A DNA stretch of 64,000 nt from JAFMPW01 sp041743085 (GCA_041743085.1 JBGTNL010000108.1:62001-126000), one strand, 5' to 3'; positions 9,393 to 17,393 are shown, numbered from the stretch's first letter. Notes: a model not told the origin generated them from the sequence alone. Translations and numbers: made by a program.

Positions 9393-9584
9393 AGTAAAAT
9401 TGGGATAAACTGGGTTCAGGTAGAATCCAGTGCTCGGTATTTGGAAAGAGGGAACTATACGTCCGTGATATATGATGATAAACTATGGATAATGAATGGC
9501 TCTCCGGCACAGTGAGTTTATCGGATGTTTGGGCATTTAAGGATCCTAAACCACTGGCACTGGCTGGTAGTTCCAAAAATTGAT
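9393..9584 (+). pseudogene. Kelch/beta-propeller gene fragment
   Basis: One frame from 9393 reads INWVQVESSARYLERGNYTS then VIYDDKLWIMNG before a stop at 9513-9515. The next frame continues SLSDVWAFKDPKP to about 9584. The order W...R..yTsv.yDdKlWimnG...DVW is that of a kelch-type repeat, split by a frameshift and lacking start and flanks. The rest of the 636-bp gap (9147-9782) holds AT-rich sequence and the sdh promoter; no other gene is seen. Confidence 0.5.
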
Positions 9585-9725
9585 GTAAACCCTCAACTTC
9601 CTAACCGTGTTTTATTGCCCGGACCCGATTCCATGGTGTCCCGGCATTATTGATGGTTGTGTATATCATATAAGTTTCAAGACTCATATACGCTCTCTAT
9701 ACCGGTTTGAAATTCCCCTCCAAAG

Positions 9726-9757
9726 TTTGTTAAAGACAGGCCTATGGCCTAATTTTG
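9726..9757 (+). promoter_or_regulatory. Bacteroidota-type promoter of sdhCAB
   Basis: TTTG at 9726-9729 and TAATTTTG at 9750-9757 are separated by 20 bp, an exact match to the Bacteroidota -33/-7 consensus (TTTG, TAnnTTTG). The -7 box lies 25 bp before the sdhC start, giving a short leader. Confidence 0.75.
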
Positions 9758-9782
9758 TATCCATCCATTAAACCAACCCCCT

Positions 9783-10451
9783 ATGAGCGGAGTGATCAAA
9801 TCCTCTATCGCCAGAAAAGTTGTGATGGCGCTTTCCGGCCTCTTCCTAGTGCTCTTTCTAGCACAACACTTTACCATCAATATTACTTCCGTAATTGCAC
9901 CTGATACCTTTAATGAATGGTCTCATTTTATGGGGTACAATCCTTTAGTGCAATTTCTTTTACAACCTATTCTTATTGCAGGGGTGGTCGTACATTTTGT
10001 AATGGGAATTACGCTCGAAATTCAAAACAGCAAAGCCCGGAATATAAAATATGTTCAGTATAAGGGAGGCGCCAATGCCCCATGGCCCTCCAGGAATATG
10101 ATCATTACCGGTTTGGTGGTCCTTGCTTTCCTTGGACTTCATTTCTACGATTTCTGGATTCATGAAATGGCGTATAAGTATATTGAGGTAAGCGCTGAAG
10201 ATCCAACCAGGTACTATGCCGAGACCGTTGAAAAATTTGTCCCAATTTGGCGCACCATACTGTATGTTCTGGCTTTTGTCCTCTTGGCCCTGCATCTCTG
10301 GCATGGCTTTTCGTCTTCTTTTCAATCTTTGGGCGTGAACAATAAATACACTCCGGGAATACAGACCTTTACAAAAATATATGCCCTCGCAATTCCTTTG
10401 GGTTTTGTATTCATTGCGCTCTACCATCATTTTAACCCTATAACACATTAA
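9783..10451 (+). CDS. sdhC: Succinate dehydrogenase cytochrome b subunit
   Basis: A 222-residue anchor with five hydrophobic segments (near 14-34, 58-80, 106-124, 155-176, 193-214), the size and layout of the type B cytochrome b subunit of Bacteroidota complex II. His29 (LAQHF) and membrane histidines such as those in VHFVMG and LHLWHG are heme-ligand candidates. The stop is 2 bp before the sdhA start, indicating tight coupling. A strong promoter lies just upstream. Confidence 0.9.
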   Translation: MSGVIKSSIARKVVMALSGLFLVLFLAQHFTINITSVIAPDTFNEWSHFMGYNPLVQFLLQPILIAGVVVHFVMGITLEIQNSKARNIKYVQYKGGANAPWPSRNMIITGLVVLAFLGLHFYDFWIHEMAYKYIEVSAEDPTRYYAETVEKFVPIWRTILYVLAFVLLALHLWHGFSSSFQSLGVNNKYTPGIQTFTKIYALAIPLGFVFIALYHHFNPITH

Positions 10452-10453
10452 TA

Positions 10454-12457
10454 ATGGGAATTCTGGATTCTAAAGTTCCGTCCGGGCCACTGGCCGAAAA
10501 ATGGACAAAACATAAAAATGAAATCCATCTGGTTAATCCTGCGAACAAAAGGAATATAGATATCATTGTGGTAGGCACAGGTCTTGCTGGGGGGTCGGCC
10601 GCGGCAACCTTGGCGGAATTGGGTTACAATGTAAAGACCTTTTGCTACCAGGACTCCCCGAGAAGGGCGCATTCCATAGCGGCCCAAGGGGGTATCAATG
10701 CAGCCAAGAATTATCAGGGGGATGGAGACAGCCCTTACCGGCTTTTTTATGACACTATTAAGGGGGGAGACTACAGATCGCGGGAAGCTAACGTCTACCG
10801 GTTGGCACAGGAATCTGTGAACATCATTGATCAGTGTGTTGCTCAGGGGGTCCCCTTTGCCCGGGAATATGGCGGGCTTTTGGATAATCGTTCGTTTGGC
10901 GGTGTTCTGGTCTCCCGAACGTTCTATGCCAAAGGACAGACGGGCCAACAGTTGTTATTGGGTTGTTATGCAGCAATGAACCGGCAGATCAACCGGGGAA
11001 AAATAAAGGCATTCAACAGGCATGAAATGCTGGATCTTGTGTTGGTCGACGGCAAGGCACGGGGAATCATCGCACGCGACCTTGTGAGCGGGGAAATAGA
11101 ACGCCATTCCGGCCATGCCGTAGTGCTGGCATCGGGAGGCTATGGCAACGTGTTTTACTTATCCACAAACGCCATGGGAAGTAATGTAATGGCCGCCTGG
11201 AGAGCCCATAGAAGAGGGGCATTTTTTGCCAATCCATGTTTTACACAGATACATCCAACCTGCATTCCGGTCTCGGGAGAGCATCAATCCAAATTAACCC
11301 TGATGTCCGAATCCCTGCGAAACGATGGCCGTATCTGGGTCCCCAAAAGACAAGAAGACGCCCAAGCAATCCGGGAGGGGAAATTGAAACCAACTCAACT
11401 GGTAGAGGAGGAGCGCGACTATTATCTTGAAAGACGTTATCCTGCCTTTGGAAACCTGGTGCCCCGGGATGTGGCTTCAAGGGCGGCCAAAGAGCGGTGT
11501 GACGCCGGTTATGGCGTAAACAAAACAGGGGAAGCCGTATTTCTTGACTTCACAGCTGCCATTATGAGATATGGCAAAGAAAAAGCCCTGACATCCGGGA
11601 TCAAAGATCCGGATGATACCACTATTCGGGAATTTGGGGAGGAGGTCATTGAAGAAAAATATGGTAACCTGTTCCAGATGTACGAGAAAATAGTAGACGC
11701 AAATCCCTATAACACACCCATGATGATATACCCTGCCGTACATTATACCATGGGCGGGCTTTGGGTGGATTATAATCTCCAAACTACGGTACCTGGCTGT
11801 TATTGCATAGGAGAAGCCAATTTTAGTGACCATGGGGCAAACAGGCTTGGCGCCTCTGCCTTAATGCAGGGGCTTGCCGATGGGTATTTTGTGCTGCCAT
11901 ACACCATTGGGGACTATCTTTCCCATGATATCAGAACGGGTAAGATTTCGACAGACAGCGCGGAATTTGAAACTTCCGAGACCGCGGTACGCGAACGGCT
12001 AGAAAAATTAATCGGCTGTAAAGGAGAACATCCTGTTGATTACTTCCATAAAAAACTGGGCAAAATCATGTGGAACAAATGCGGGATGACCAGAAATGCA
12101 AAGGACCTGCAGGAAGCTATTGAGGAGATTGCAGAATTACGTGCCGATTTCTGGCAGAACGTTAGGGTACCCGGGGTGCTGGACAACATGAATCAGGAAC
12201 TGGAAAAAGCCGGTCGTGTTGCCGATTTCCTGGAACTGGCAGAACTCTTTGCAAAGGATGCGCTGCACAGAAATGAATCGTGCGGCGGACATTTTCGCGA
12301 GGAATACCAGACCCCGGACGGTGAGGCCTTAAGAGACGATGAGCACTTTAAATATGTGGCGGCCTGGGAATACAAGGGGGAACCCAGGGAGGCTGTGCTT
12401 CATAAAGAGGAACTTGTCTATGAGAATATTGAGTTGAAAACGCGGTCTTATAAATAA
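10454..12457 (+). CDS. sdhA: Succinate dehydrogenase flavoprotein subunit
   Basis: A 667-residue flavoprotein of Bacteroidota complex II. It has the FAD Rossmann motif IIVVGTGLAGGSAA (38-51), the covalent FAD His73 in RRAHSIAAQGG, substrate-site motifs IHPTCIP and SESLRNDGRIWVP, the catalytic-Arg region LVPRDVASRA, and DHGANRLGASALMQG near the C-terminal FAD contact. It is the long type shared with epsilonproteobacterial FrdA-like enzymes. The stop codon is immediately followed by the tandem-repeat arm of an inserted S23-type gene, which separates it from sdhB. Confidence 0.95.
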   Translation: MGILDSKVPSGPLAEKWTKHKNEIHLVNPANKRNIDIIVVGTGLAGGSAAATLAELGYNVKTFCYQDSPRRAHSIAAQGGINAAKNYQGDGDSPYRLFYDTIKGGDYRSREANVYRLAQESVNIIDQCVAQGVPFAREYGGLLDNRSFGGVLVSRTFYAKGQTGQQLLLGCYAAMNRQINRGKIKAFNRHEMLDLVLVDGKARGIIARDLVSGEIERHSGHAVVLASGGYGNVFYLSTNAMGSNVMAAWRAHRRGAFFANPCFTQIHPTCIPVSGEHQSKLTLMSESLRNDGRIWVPKRQEDAQAIREGKLKPTQLVEEERDYYLERRYPAFGNLVPRDVASRAAKERCDAGYGVNKTGEAVFLDFTAAIMRYGKEKALTSGIKDPDDTTIREFGEEVIEEKYGNLFQMYEKIVDANPYNTPMMIYPAVHYTMGGLWVDYNLQTTVPGCYCIGEANFSDHGANRLGASALMQGLADGYFVLPYTIGDYLSHDIRTGKISTDSAEFETSETAVRERLEKLIGCKGEHPVDYFHKKLGKIMWNKCGMTRNAKDLQEAIEEIAELRADFWQNVRVPGVLDNMNQELEKAGRVADFLELAELFAKDALHRNESCGGHFREEYQTPDGEALRDDEHFKYVAAWEYKGEPREAVLHKEELVYENIELKTRSYK

Positions 12458-12498
12458 GTTATTAGGTTACTGGGTTATTTGGTTATTTGGTTATTGAG
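12458..12498. repeat. Left inverted-repeat arm of S23 unit 1 (tandem octamers)
   Basis: Directly after the sdhA stop lie five octamers of the form GTTAYTNG: GTTATTAG, GTTACTGG, GTTATTTG, GTTATTTG, GTTATTGA. The array is the inverted, roughly 80-85% identical counterpart of the array at 12891-12925. Confidence 0.85.
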
Positions 12499-12506
12499 TT
12501 CGTTTT

Positions 12507-12890
12507 ATGGGAAGTTTTAAATCGTTTGAAGAATTGGCATGTTGGAAAGAAGCACGGGCTCTTCGAAATTTTGTAAAGGATGAAATTATTCCAAAGCTTC
12601 CTAATTCTGAAAAAATTGAACTGGTAAGTCAAATACGTCGATCTTCCCGTTCCGTTGGAAATAATATAGCAGAAGGTTTCGGAAGATTCCATTACCAAGA
12701 GAATATCCGTTTTTGCCGGATGGCACGTGGTTCTTTAAACGAAACTTTAGACCATACAATAATTGCCTTCGATAAAAACTATATCTCTAACGACCAACTT
12801 GAAGAAATTAGGTTGATACATGATAAGACGCAGAAAATTCTAAATGGATATATCAAATATTTAAAAGATTCAAAGTACAACAATGAATAA
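12507..12890 (+). CDS. Four-helix-bundle protein, S23/23S rRNA intervening-sequence family
   Basis: A 127-residue protein with the family signature: FEELACWKEARAL at the start (residues ~7-19), IRRSSRSVGNNIAEGFGRF (~49-67), a middle ARGSLNET helix and a C-terminal helix rich in Lys and Ile. It is related in fold to Avd-type accessory proteins, but no reverse transcriptase or variable repeat is in this window. It splits sdhA from sdhB, both on the same strand, and is flanked by inverted octamer arrays. Molecular function is unknown. Confidence 0.9.
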   Translation: MGSFKSFEELACWKEARALRNFVKDEIIPKLPNSEKIELVSQIRRSSRSVGNNIAEGFGRFHYQENIRFCRMARGSLNETLDHTIIAFDKNYISNDQLEEIRLIHDKTQKILNGYIKYLKDSKYNNE

Positions 12891-12925
12891 CCCAGTAACC
12901 CAATAACTGAGTAACATAATAACTT
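12891..12925. repeat. Right inverted-repeat arm of S23 unit 1
   Basis: Immediately after the S23 stop codon, CCCAGTAA, CCCAATAA, CTGAGTAA, CATAATAA run up to 6 bp before the sdhB start. Read on the other strand they are GTTATTAT, GTTACTCA, GTTATTGG, GTTACTGG, the same octamer family as the left arm. Transcribed RNA could fold the two arms together around the S23 gene. Confidence 0.85.
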
Positions 12926-12931
12926 TAAAAC

Positions 12932-13678
12932 ATGAAATTCACTCTAAAAATATGGCGCCAGAAAGATGCAAACTCCCAGGGGAAAATAGTGGAGTATGCC
13001 ATTAAAGGGATTGAAGGGGATATGTCTTTTCTGGAGATGTTGGATATACTGAACGAGCAATTGATAAATAAGGGGGAGGATCCCGTAGAATTTGACCACG
13101 ATTGCCGTGAAGGGATTTGCGGTTCCTGTTCGCTTCAGATCAATGGGGAACCGCATGGCCCGGATAGATTAGTAACTACCTGCCAGCTTCATATGCGTAA
13201 GTTTAACGAAGGGGACACCATAGTCATAGAGCCGTTTAGGGCGACGGCCTTTCCGGTGATTAAAGACCTCGTGATAGACCGAAGTTCCTTTGACCGTATT
13301 CAGCAGGCAGGAGGTTATATTTCCGTAAATACTTCAGGGCATACCGTAGATGCAAACGCAATACCGATAGAAAAGGACAAGGCAGACGATTCTTTTTACG
13401 CGGCAACCTGTATTGGGTGCGGGGCCTGTGTTGCAGCATGTAAAAATGCCAGTGCCATGTTATTTACGTCTGCCAAAGTATCTCAATTTGCCTTGTTGCC
13501 CCAGGGACAGGTAGAAGCTCATGAAAGGGTTCAGAATATGGTTCGTCAGATGGATTTGGAGGGCTTTGGAAATTGCACCAATACAGGGGCCTGTGAAGTA
13601 GAATGCCCCAAAGGGATCTCACTGGAAAACATTGCCCGGATGAATCGTGAATATATTAGCGCAAAAGTGAAGGGATAA
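12932..13678 (+). CDS. sdhB: Succinate dehydrogenase iron-sulfur subunit
   Basis: A 248-residue subunit with the [2Fe-2S] set C58, C63, C66, C84, the [4Fe-4S] set CIGCGACVAAC (C160, C163, C166, C170) and the third-centre set C215, C221, C225 (CTNTGACEVECPKG). It belongs with sdhC and sdhA but is displaced about 470 bp from sdhA by the S23 unit. Expression presumably depends on readthrough of that unit, since I see no convincing separate promoter. Confidence 0.95.
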   Translation: MKFTLKIWRQKDANSQGKIVEYAIKGIEGDMSFLEMLDILNEQLINKGEDPVEFDHDCREGICGSCSLQINGEPHGPDRLVTTCQLHMRKFNEGDTIVIEPFRATAFPVIKDLVIDRSSFDRIQQAGGYISVNTSGHTVDANAIPIEKDKADDSFYAATCIGCGACVAACKNASAMLFTSAKVSQFALLPQGQVEAHERVQNMVRQMDLEGFGNCTNTGACEVECPKGISLENIARMNREYISAKVKG

Positions 13679-13740
13679 ATTAGGGTCAAAAGATATTAAC
13701 AATCCCCTGCTGGGATGTTTGGAATTTTTTAGTTTCATAT

Positions 13741-13797
13741 TTTGAAATAAGTTAAAAAAGATTTTTATGTTTGTAACCATGTATAAGGTTGTATAAT
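13741..13797 (+). promoter_or_regulatory. Promoter and candidate operator of the methyltransferase gene
   Basis: TTTG (13741-13744) and TATGTTTG (13766-13773) with a 21-bp spacer match the Bacteroidota promoter. Just downstream, around the expected start of transcription, AACC and GGTT are arranged as a dyad (13776-13790) and GTATAA occurs twice in direct orientation. This is a plausible site for the HTH of the encoded methyltransferase; binding is inferred. Confidence 0.55.
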
Positions 13798-15081
13798 ATG
13801 GTTATTAAAAACATTTACACAATTTCTGAGGCCGCCGAAATACTTGGCAAAAATCCTGAAACCCTTCGCCGTTGGGATAACGACGGTAAATTAGAAGCGG
13901 TTCGTGAACCTATGAGCAACTATCGTAGTTACAAGAAGGAACAATTAGAAACATTTCCTGAATTTAAATCCTACTTTGAGAAAACTGAAGAAAGTAACTT
14001 CGTCGAACCTTTAAAAAACTATTCCGTTTTGGAGCTTTTTGCAGGGGCGGGGGGTCTGGCTGTTGGTCTTGAAAAAGCGGGAATAAAATGTACTGCCCTT
14101 AACGAAATAGACAAATGGGCATGTCAAACTCTACGTAAAAATCGACCGGAATGGAATGTTCTGGAGGGCGATATTAAGGACTTTGATTTTACAGGATATA
14201 ATGATACAGTGGATATTGTCACCGGCGGATTTCCTTGTCAAGCATTTAGCTATGCGGGGAAAAAACTAGGCTTGAAAGATGCCCGTGGCACCCTGTTCTA
14301 TGAATTCGCAAGAGTCGTAAAAAAGGTAAAACCCGCCATTTGTATTGGGGAAAATGTTAGAGGCCTTATCAGTCATGAAGGCGGTAGGACTTTAGAAGGC
14401 ATGATTTCAATTCTAGATGAAATTGGCTATAAGGTTATAACTCCCGTAAAAGTTCTAAAAGCTATCAACTATAATGTTCCTCAAAAAAGAGAACGTCTTG
14501 TTTTAGTGGGAATCCGAAAGGATATTAAAACACAATATTCCTACCCAAAACCTTATGGTGAAATCTATAATTTGGAAGACGCCCTAAAAAGAGGTGAGCT
14601 TTACCCGACGAACGTTCCAAAATCTCAGGGAGCAAGCTATCCTGATCATAAAAAGGTAGTATTGGATTTAGTTCCACCGGGCGGATATTGGCGAGATTTA
14701 CCGCTTCACATCCAAATGGCTTATATGCAAAAAAGCTTTTATTTAGGGGGTGGAAAAACAGGAATGGCTAGGAGAATTGCTTGGGATGAACCGAGCTTAA
14801 CCTTGACCTGTAACCCAGCCCAGAAACAAACCGAAAGATGCCATCCTGATGAGACGAGGCCTTTTACCGTACGCGAATATGCCCGTATTCAGACTTTCCC
14901 TGATGAATGGGAGTTCGAAGGCTCTATTTCGCAACAATACAAACAAATAGGAAATGCGGTGCCCGTAAATTTGGCCAAGGAAATCGGTTACTCAATAGTA
15001 AGCTTTTTGAACAATTTCGAAAATCAAATCCTAGCCAAAAAAGAAGTTTTGTTGGTTAAGAAGTATATTAGCATGTTTTGA
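13798..15081 (+). CDS. DNA cytosine-C5 methyltransferase with N-terminal MerR-like HTH
   Basis: About 427 residues from the ATG at 13798; an upstream in-frame TTG at 13789 is less likely. Residues ~5-50 form a MerR/excisionase-like winged helix (ISEAAEILGKNPETLRRWDN). The catalytic domain follows: motif I LELFAGAGGLAVG, motif IV with the catalytic Cys in GGFPCQAF, motif VI GENVRGL, motif VIII QKRERLVLVG, and motif X QIGNAVPVNLA. The variable region between VIII and X is the target recognition domain. It precedes a TdeIII-type endonuclease, for which GGNCC specificity is known to me only from memory. The HTH may autoregulate the promoter. The region is AT-richer than its neighbours, suggesting transfer. 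Confidence 0.9.
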   Translation: MVIKNIYTISEAAEILGKNPETLRRWDNDGKLEAVREPMSNYRSYKKEQLETFPEFKSYFEKTEESNFVEPLKNYSVLELFAGAGGLAVGLEKAGIKCTALNEIDKWACQTLRKNRPEWNVLEGDIKDFDFTGYNDTVDIVTGGFPCQAFSYAGKKLGLKDARGTLFYEFARVVKKVKPAICIGENVRGLISHEGGRTLEGMISILDEIGYKVITPVKVLKAINYNVPQKRERLVLVGIRKDIKTQYSYPKPYGEIYNLEDALKRGELYPTNVPKSQGASYPDHKKVVLDLVPPGGYWRDLPLHIQMAYMQKSFYLGGGKTGMARRIAWDEPSLTLTCNPAQKQTERCHPDETRPFTVREYARIQTFPDEWEFEGSISQQYKQIGNAVPVNLAKEIGYSIVSFLNNFENQILAKKEVLLVKKYISMF

Positions 15082-15098
15082 ATTCGATAATTTTAAAT

Positions 15099-15894
15099 AT
15101 GCTAACCAGACAAAGGGCAAAGGAAATCGCTAAGAACACCGTCAAAGAGAGCATAATAGCTTTTGCCAGAAACAAGCTTGGGAAAAAACCAAAATTCCAA
15201 ATTCTTGATTTAATCATTCCAAAAGAACGCAAAATAAGGTCAATCGTGGGCGGCTTAGAAACTTCCCTTGGTAGAACTTTATGGGAACCACTGGCAAAAG
15301 GTTTAGCTATTGAGGATGAATTTGAAGATATTTATAAAACCCTTGAATCTCCAATAAACATTCCCTCTAATCTCAACAATACCATTCAGAATATTATCGA
15401 TGATAGAAAACGAAAGAATGGTGTGTATAATGCAACTTCAAGTCACGCAGAAATAAAACGAATATGTCAAATATTTCGAGAAAGACCTATTGAAGGTCAT
15501 GAAAAAGCGCCAAAGGGTTTCGGTGTTGATGTATGGCTCAAAAAAGGTGGAGTGAACTATTTCTTTGATACAAAAACAGTTCAACCGAACATTGGAAGTC
15601 TCACAAAGTTTATGGAACAAATTATCAATTGGTATGCTTTTTTTATTCCAAAAACCCGACTGAAAATGCTGAGGCAAGAATTGTTTTTCCCTATAATCCT
15701 TATGATTCCGATTTCTGGGAGGGAACAAAAGGAAAGGCTTTCCCTTAAAAAAAAATACGGAGGGTTGGGTTGAAGATGAATTTTGGAATTTTTGTTCTGG
15801 TTTGAATAGTACCTTTAGTTTAATGACCGATTCTTTTAGCGAATTGAGAGAAAGTAAAGAATTAGAAGAAAGTTTAAACTCGATTCTGGAATAA
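15099..15894 (+). pseudogene. TdeIII-family type II restriction endonuclease, two frameshifts
   Basis: The first ~185 codons from ATG 15099 read as a TdeIII-like endonuclease with the nuclease-core segment GFGVDVW...FFDTKT. After an A-run at 15650-15654 the sensible frame shifts by one (NPTENAEARIVFPYNPYDSD then FWEGTKGKAF). At the C/T and nine-A run near 15741-15755 it shifts again (KKNTEGWVEDEFWNF to the stop at 15892). Both lesions equal the loss of one base. The gene follows the methyltransferase directly, so the cassette looks like a methylase with an inactivated partner, unless these are sequencing errors in homopolymers. Confidence 0.75.
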
Positions 15895-15956
15895 AGAGTC
15901 TTCACTTTTCTTATTCGGCTAGCAACCTATTTTCTTAGTTATTCTTATTTTTGTGA

Positions 15957-16424
15957 ATGCCCAAAAACTACTCTGAAGAACGTATAAAGGTTCCGCGTTT
16001 CAACGAAGAATCCGGTTTCTACACCACCCCGGAGCGTTCCAAGATCATGGCAAAGATCCGGAGCAAAAATACCAAACCCGAAATGGCATTCCGAAAAGCA
16101 TTATATGCCGCCGGTTACCGGTATCGCATCAATTATAAAAAAATTATCGGAAAACCGGATATCATTCTAAAAAAATACAAGACAGCTATTTTTATCGACG
16201 GGGAATATTGGCATGGTCACAATTGGGAAGAAAGAAAGCCCAAAGTTAAGACCAACAGGGAATTTTGGGTGGCTAAAATAGAACGCAATATGCAACGCGA
16301 TGCAGAAGTGAACAAAGAGCTGAACCGTTTGGGATACAAGGTGTTCCGATTTTGGGAAAACGAAATAAAAACTGACTTCAAAGGCTGCCTACAAAAAGTA
16401 ATTGCCCACCTTTCCCCTGACTAA
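15957..16424 (+). CDS. Vsr-like (very short patch repair fold) endonuclease, zinc cysteines missing
   Basis: A 155-residue protein with the Vsr core: IRSKNTKPEMAFRKAL (~34-49), GKPDIILKKYKTAIFIDGEY then WHGH (~65-89), TNREFW and RFWENE near the C-terminus. The catalytic Asp of the PD motif and the intercalating Trp and following His are kept. The zinc ligands of E. coli Vsr (Cys66, Cys73, Cys117) align with E, W and N, so a structural zinc is unlikely. Such enzymes repair T:G mismatches left by cytosine-5 methylation, which fits its place after a C5 methyltransferase. Confidence 0.8.
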   Translation: MPKNYSEERIKVPRFNEESGFYTTPERSKIMAKIRSKNTKPEMAFRKALYAAGYRYRINYKKIIGKPDIILKKYKTAIFIDGEYWHGHNWEERKPKVKTNREFWVAKIERNMQRDAEVNKELNRLGYKVFRFWENEIKTDFKGCLQKVIAHLSPD

Positions 16425-16825
16425 ACAACTCTATACTGAAAGGCGTTGCACCATATTTTCGCAATGGATTTGCAAGGGAATCGCCCGCCCGACAAGTCAT
16501 TCTGGCGGGGAACGGGCAGGCCCGCCTGAACGGCACGGGCAGGCTTTTGTTAAAAGTTAATCGTTAGTAAGGCTTTTCCCGGTTAACTTATCTACCAATC
16601 GGGAAACGGCTTTTTCGTATAACCAAGGTAAGCACAATAGTCCCCAACCTCCGTTTTAGCAGTGCTTCTACCCCTAAGACCAATTAGGATTAACGCATAT
16701 TATCCCCATTTGGGAAAGCCTTAACCTTTGAAACGCCTTTTTTATCACGGCTATAACGGAGTTTTAGTCATATTTTTCTTATATTAATTGTGAAACGAAT
16801 TATTAATTAAAACATATAACACATT
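16425..16825. other. 401-bp intergenic region with GC-rich and inverted-repeat segments
   Basis: At 16485-16545 a GC-rich, repeat-like stretch contains several overlapping CGGGCAGG/CCCGCC segments able to pair, with TTCTGGCGGGG recalling TTCTGGCAGAG near 1722. At about 16577-16610, TTCCCGGTT and AATCGGGAA form a 9-bp inverted repeat with one G-U-type mismatch. The last 60 bp are AT-rich leader of the next gene. No gene is seen. Confidence 0.4.
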
Positions 16826-17371
16826 ATGAAGAGGATAGCAATTTTAGCTACAAATGGATTTGAGGAAAGCGAATTAAAATCACCGAAGGAAGCCATGGAA
16901 CAAGAAGGCTTTCAAGTAGATATAGTAAGTACGGAAGCAGGACAAATTAAAGGATGGGCGAATGGAAATTGGTCCAATTCCTATAAGGTGGACAAAACAT
17001 TGGACCAGGTAAAGGCCAACGATTACAACGCACTTATGCTGCCTGGAGGTGTCATAAATCCGGATCAGTTAAGGAGGAACGAAAATGCCCTGGCATTCAT
17101 ACGGGACTTCTTCAAGCAGGAAAAGCCGGTAGCGGCAATTTGCCATGCACCACAGGTCTTAATTAGCGCTGACGTAGTGAAAGGTAGAAAATTAACCTCT
17201 TTCAGTTCAATAAAAGACGACCTCATTAATGCAGGCGCTCACTGGGTAGACGAAGAAGTAGTTGTAGACCATGGATTCGTAACCAGTAGGAATCCTGACG
17301 ACTTACCCGAATTCAATTCAAAATTAATTGAGGAAATAAGGGAAGGTAAGCACGAGGAGCAACACGCATAA
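16826..17371 (+). CDS. DJ-1/PfpI family protein (class I glutamine amidotransferase-like)
   Basis: A 181-residue single-domain protein of the PfpI/YhbO group, described in the literature as intracellular proteases or protein/nucleotide deglycases. The N-terminus RIAILATNGFEESELKSPKE holds the acidic active-site Glu (FEE), and the nucleophile elbow AAICHAPQVL carries the catalytic Cys followed by His. VTSRNPDDLPEF near the C-terminus is conserved in this group. The gene is monocistronic with a strong terminator after it. Confidence 0.9.
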   Translation: MKRIAILATNGFEESELKSPKEAMEQEGFQVDIVSTEAGQIKGWANGNWSNSYKVDKTLDQVKANDYNALMLPGGVINPDQLRRNENALAFIRDFFKQEKPVAAICHAPQVLISADVVKGRKLTSFSSIKDDLINAGAHWVDEEVVVDHGFVTSRNPDDLPEFNSKLIEEIREGKHEEQHA

Positions 17372-17393
17372 ACCATATCTGGTGTCAGTTCAG

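Noticed and set aside
12507..12890. S23/Avd-like gene as part of a diversity-generating retroelement
   Set aside because: No reverse transcriptase, template repeat or variable-repeat target is present near either S23-type gene.
15078..15098. TTG start for the endonuclease overlapping the methyltransferase stop
   Set aside because: The ATG at 15099 begins MLTRQRAKEIA, a more usual start for the family; the extra residues add nothing recognisable.
15645..15660. Programmed -1 ribosomal frameshift in the TdeIII-type gene
   Set aside because: The A-run is not in the X-XXY-YYZ register needed for a slippery heptamer and a second independent shift is required downstream, so loss of bases is simpler.
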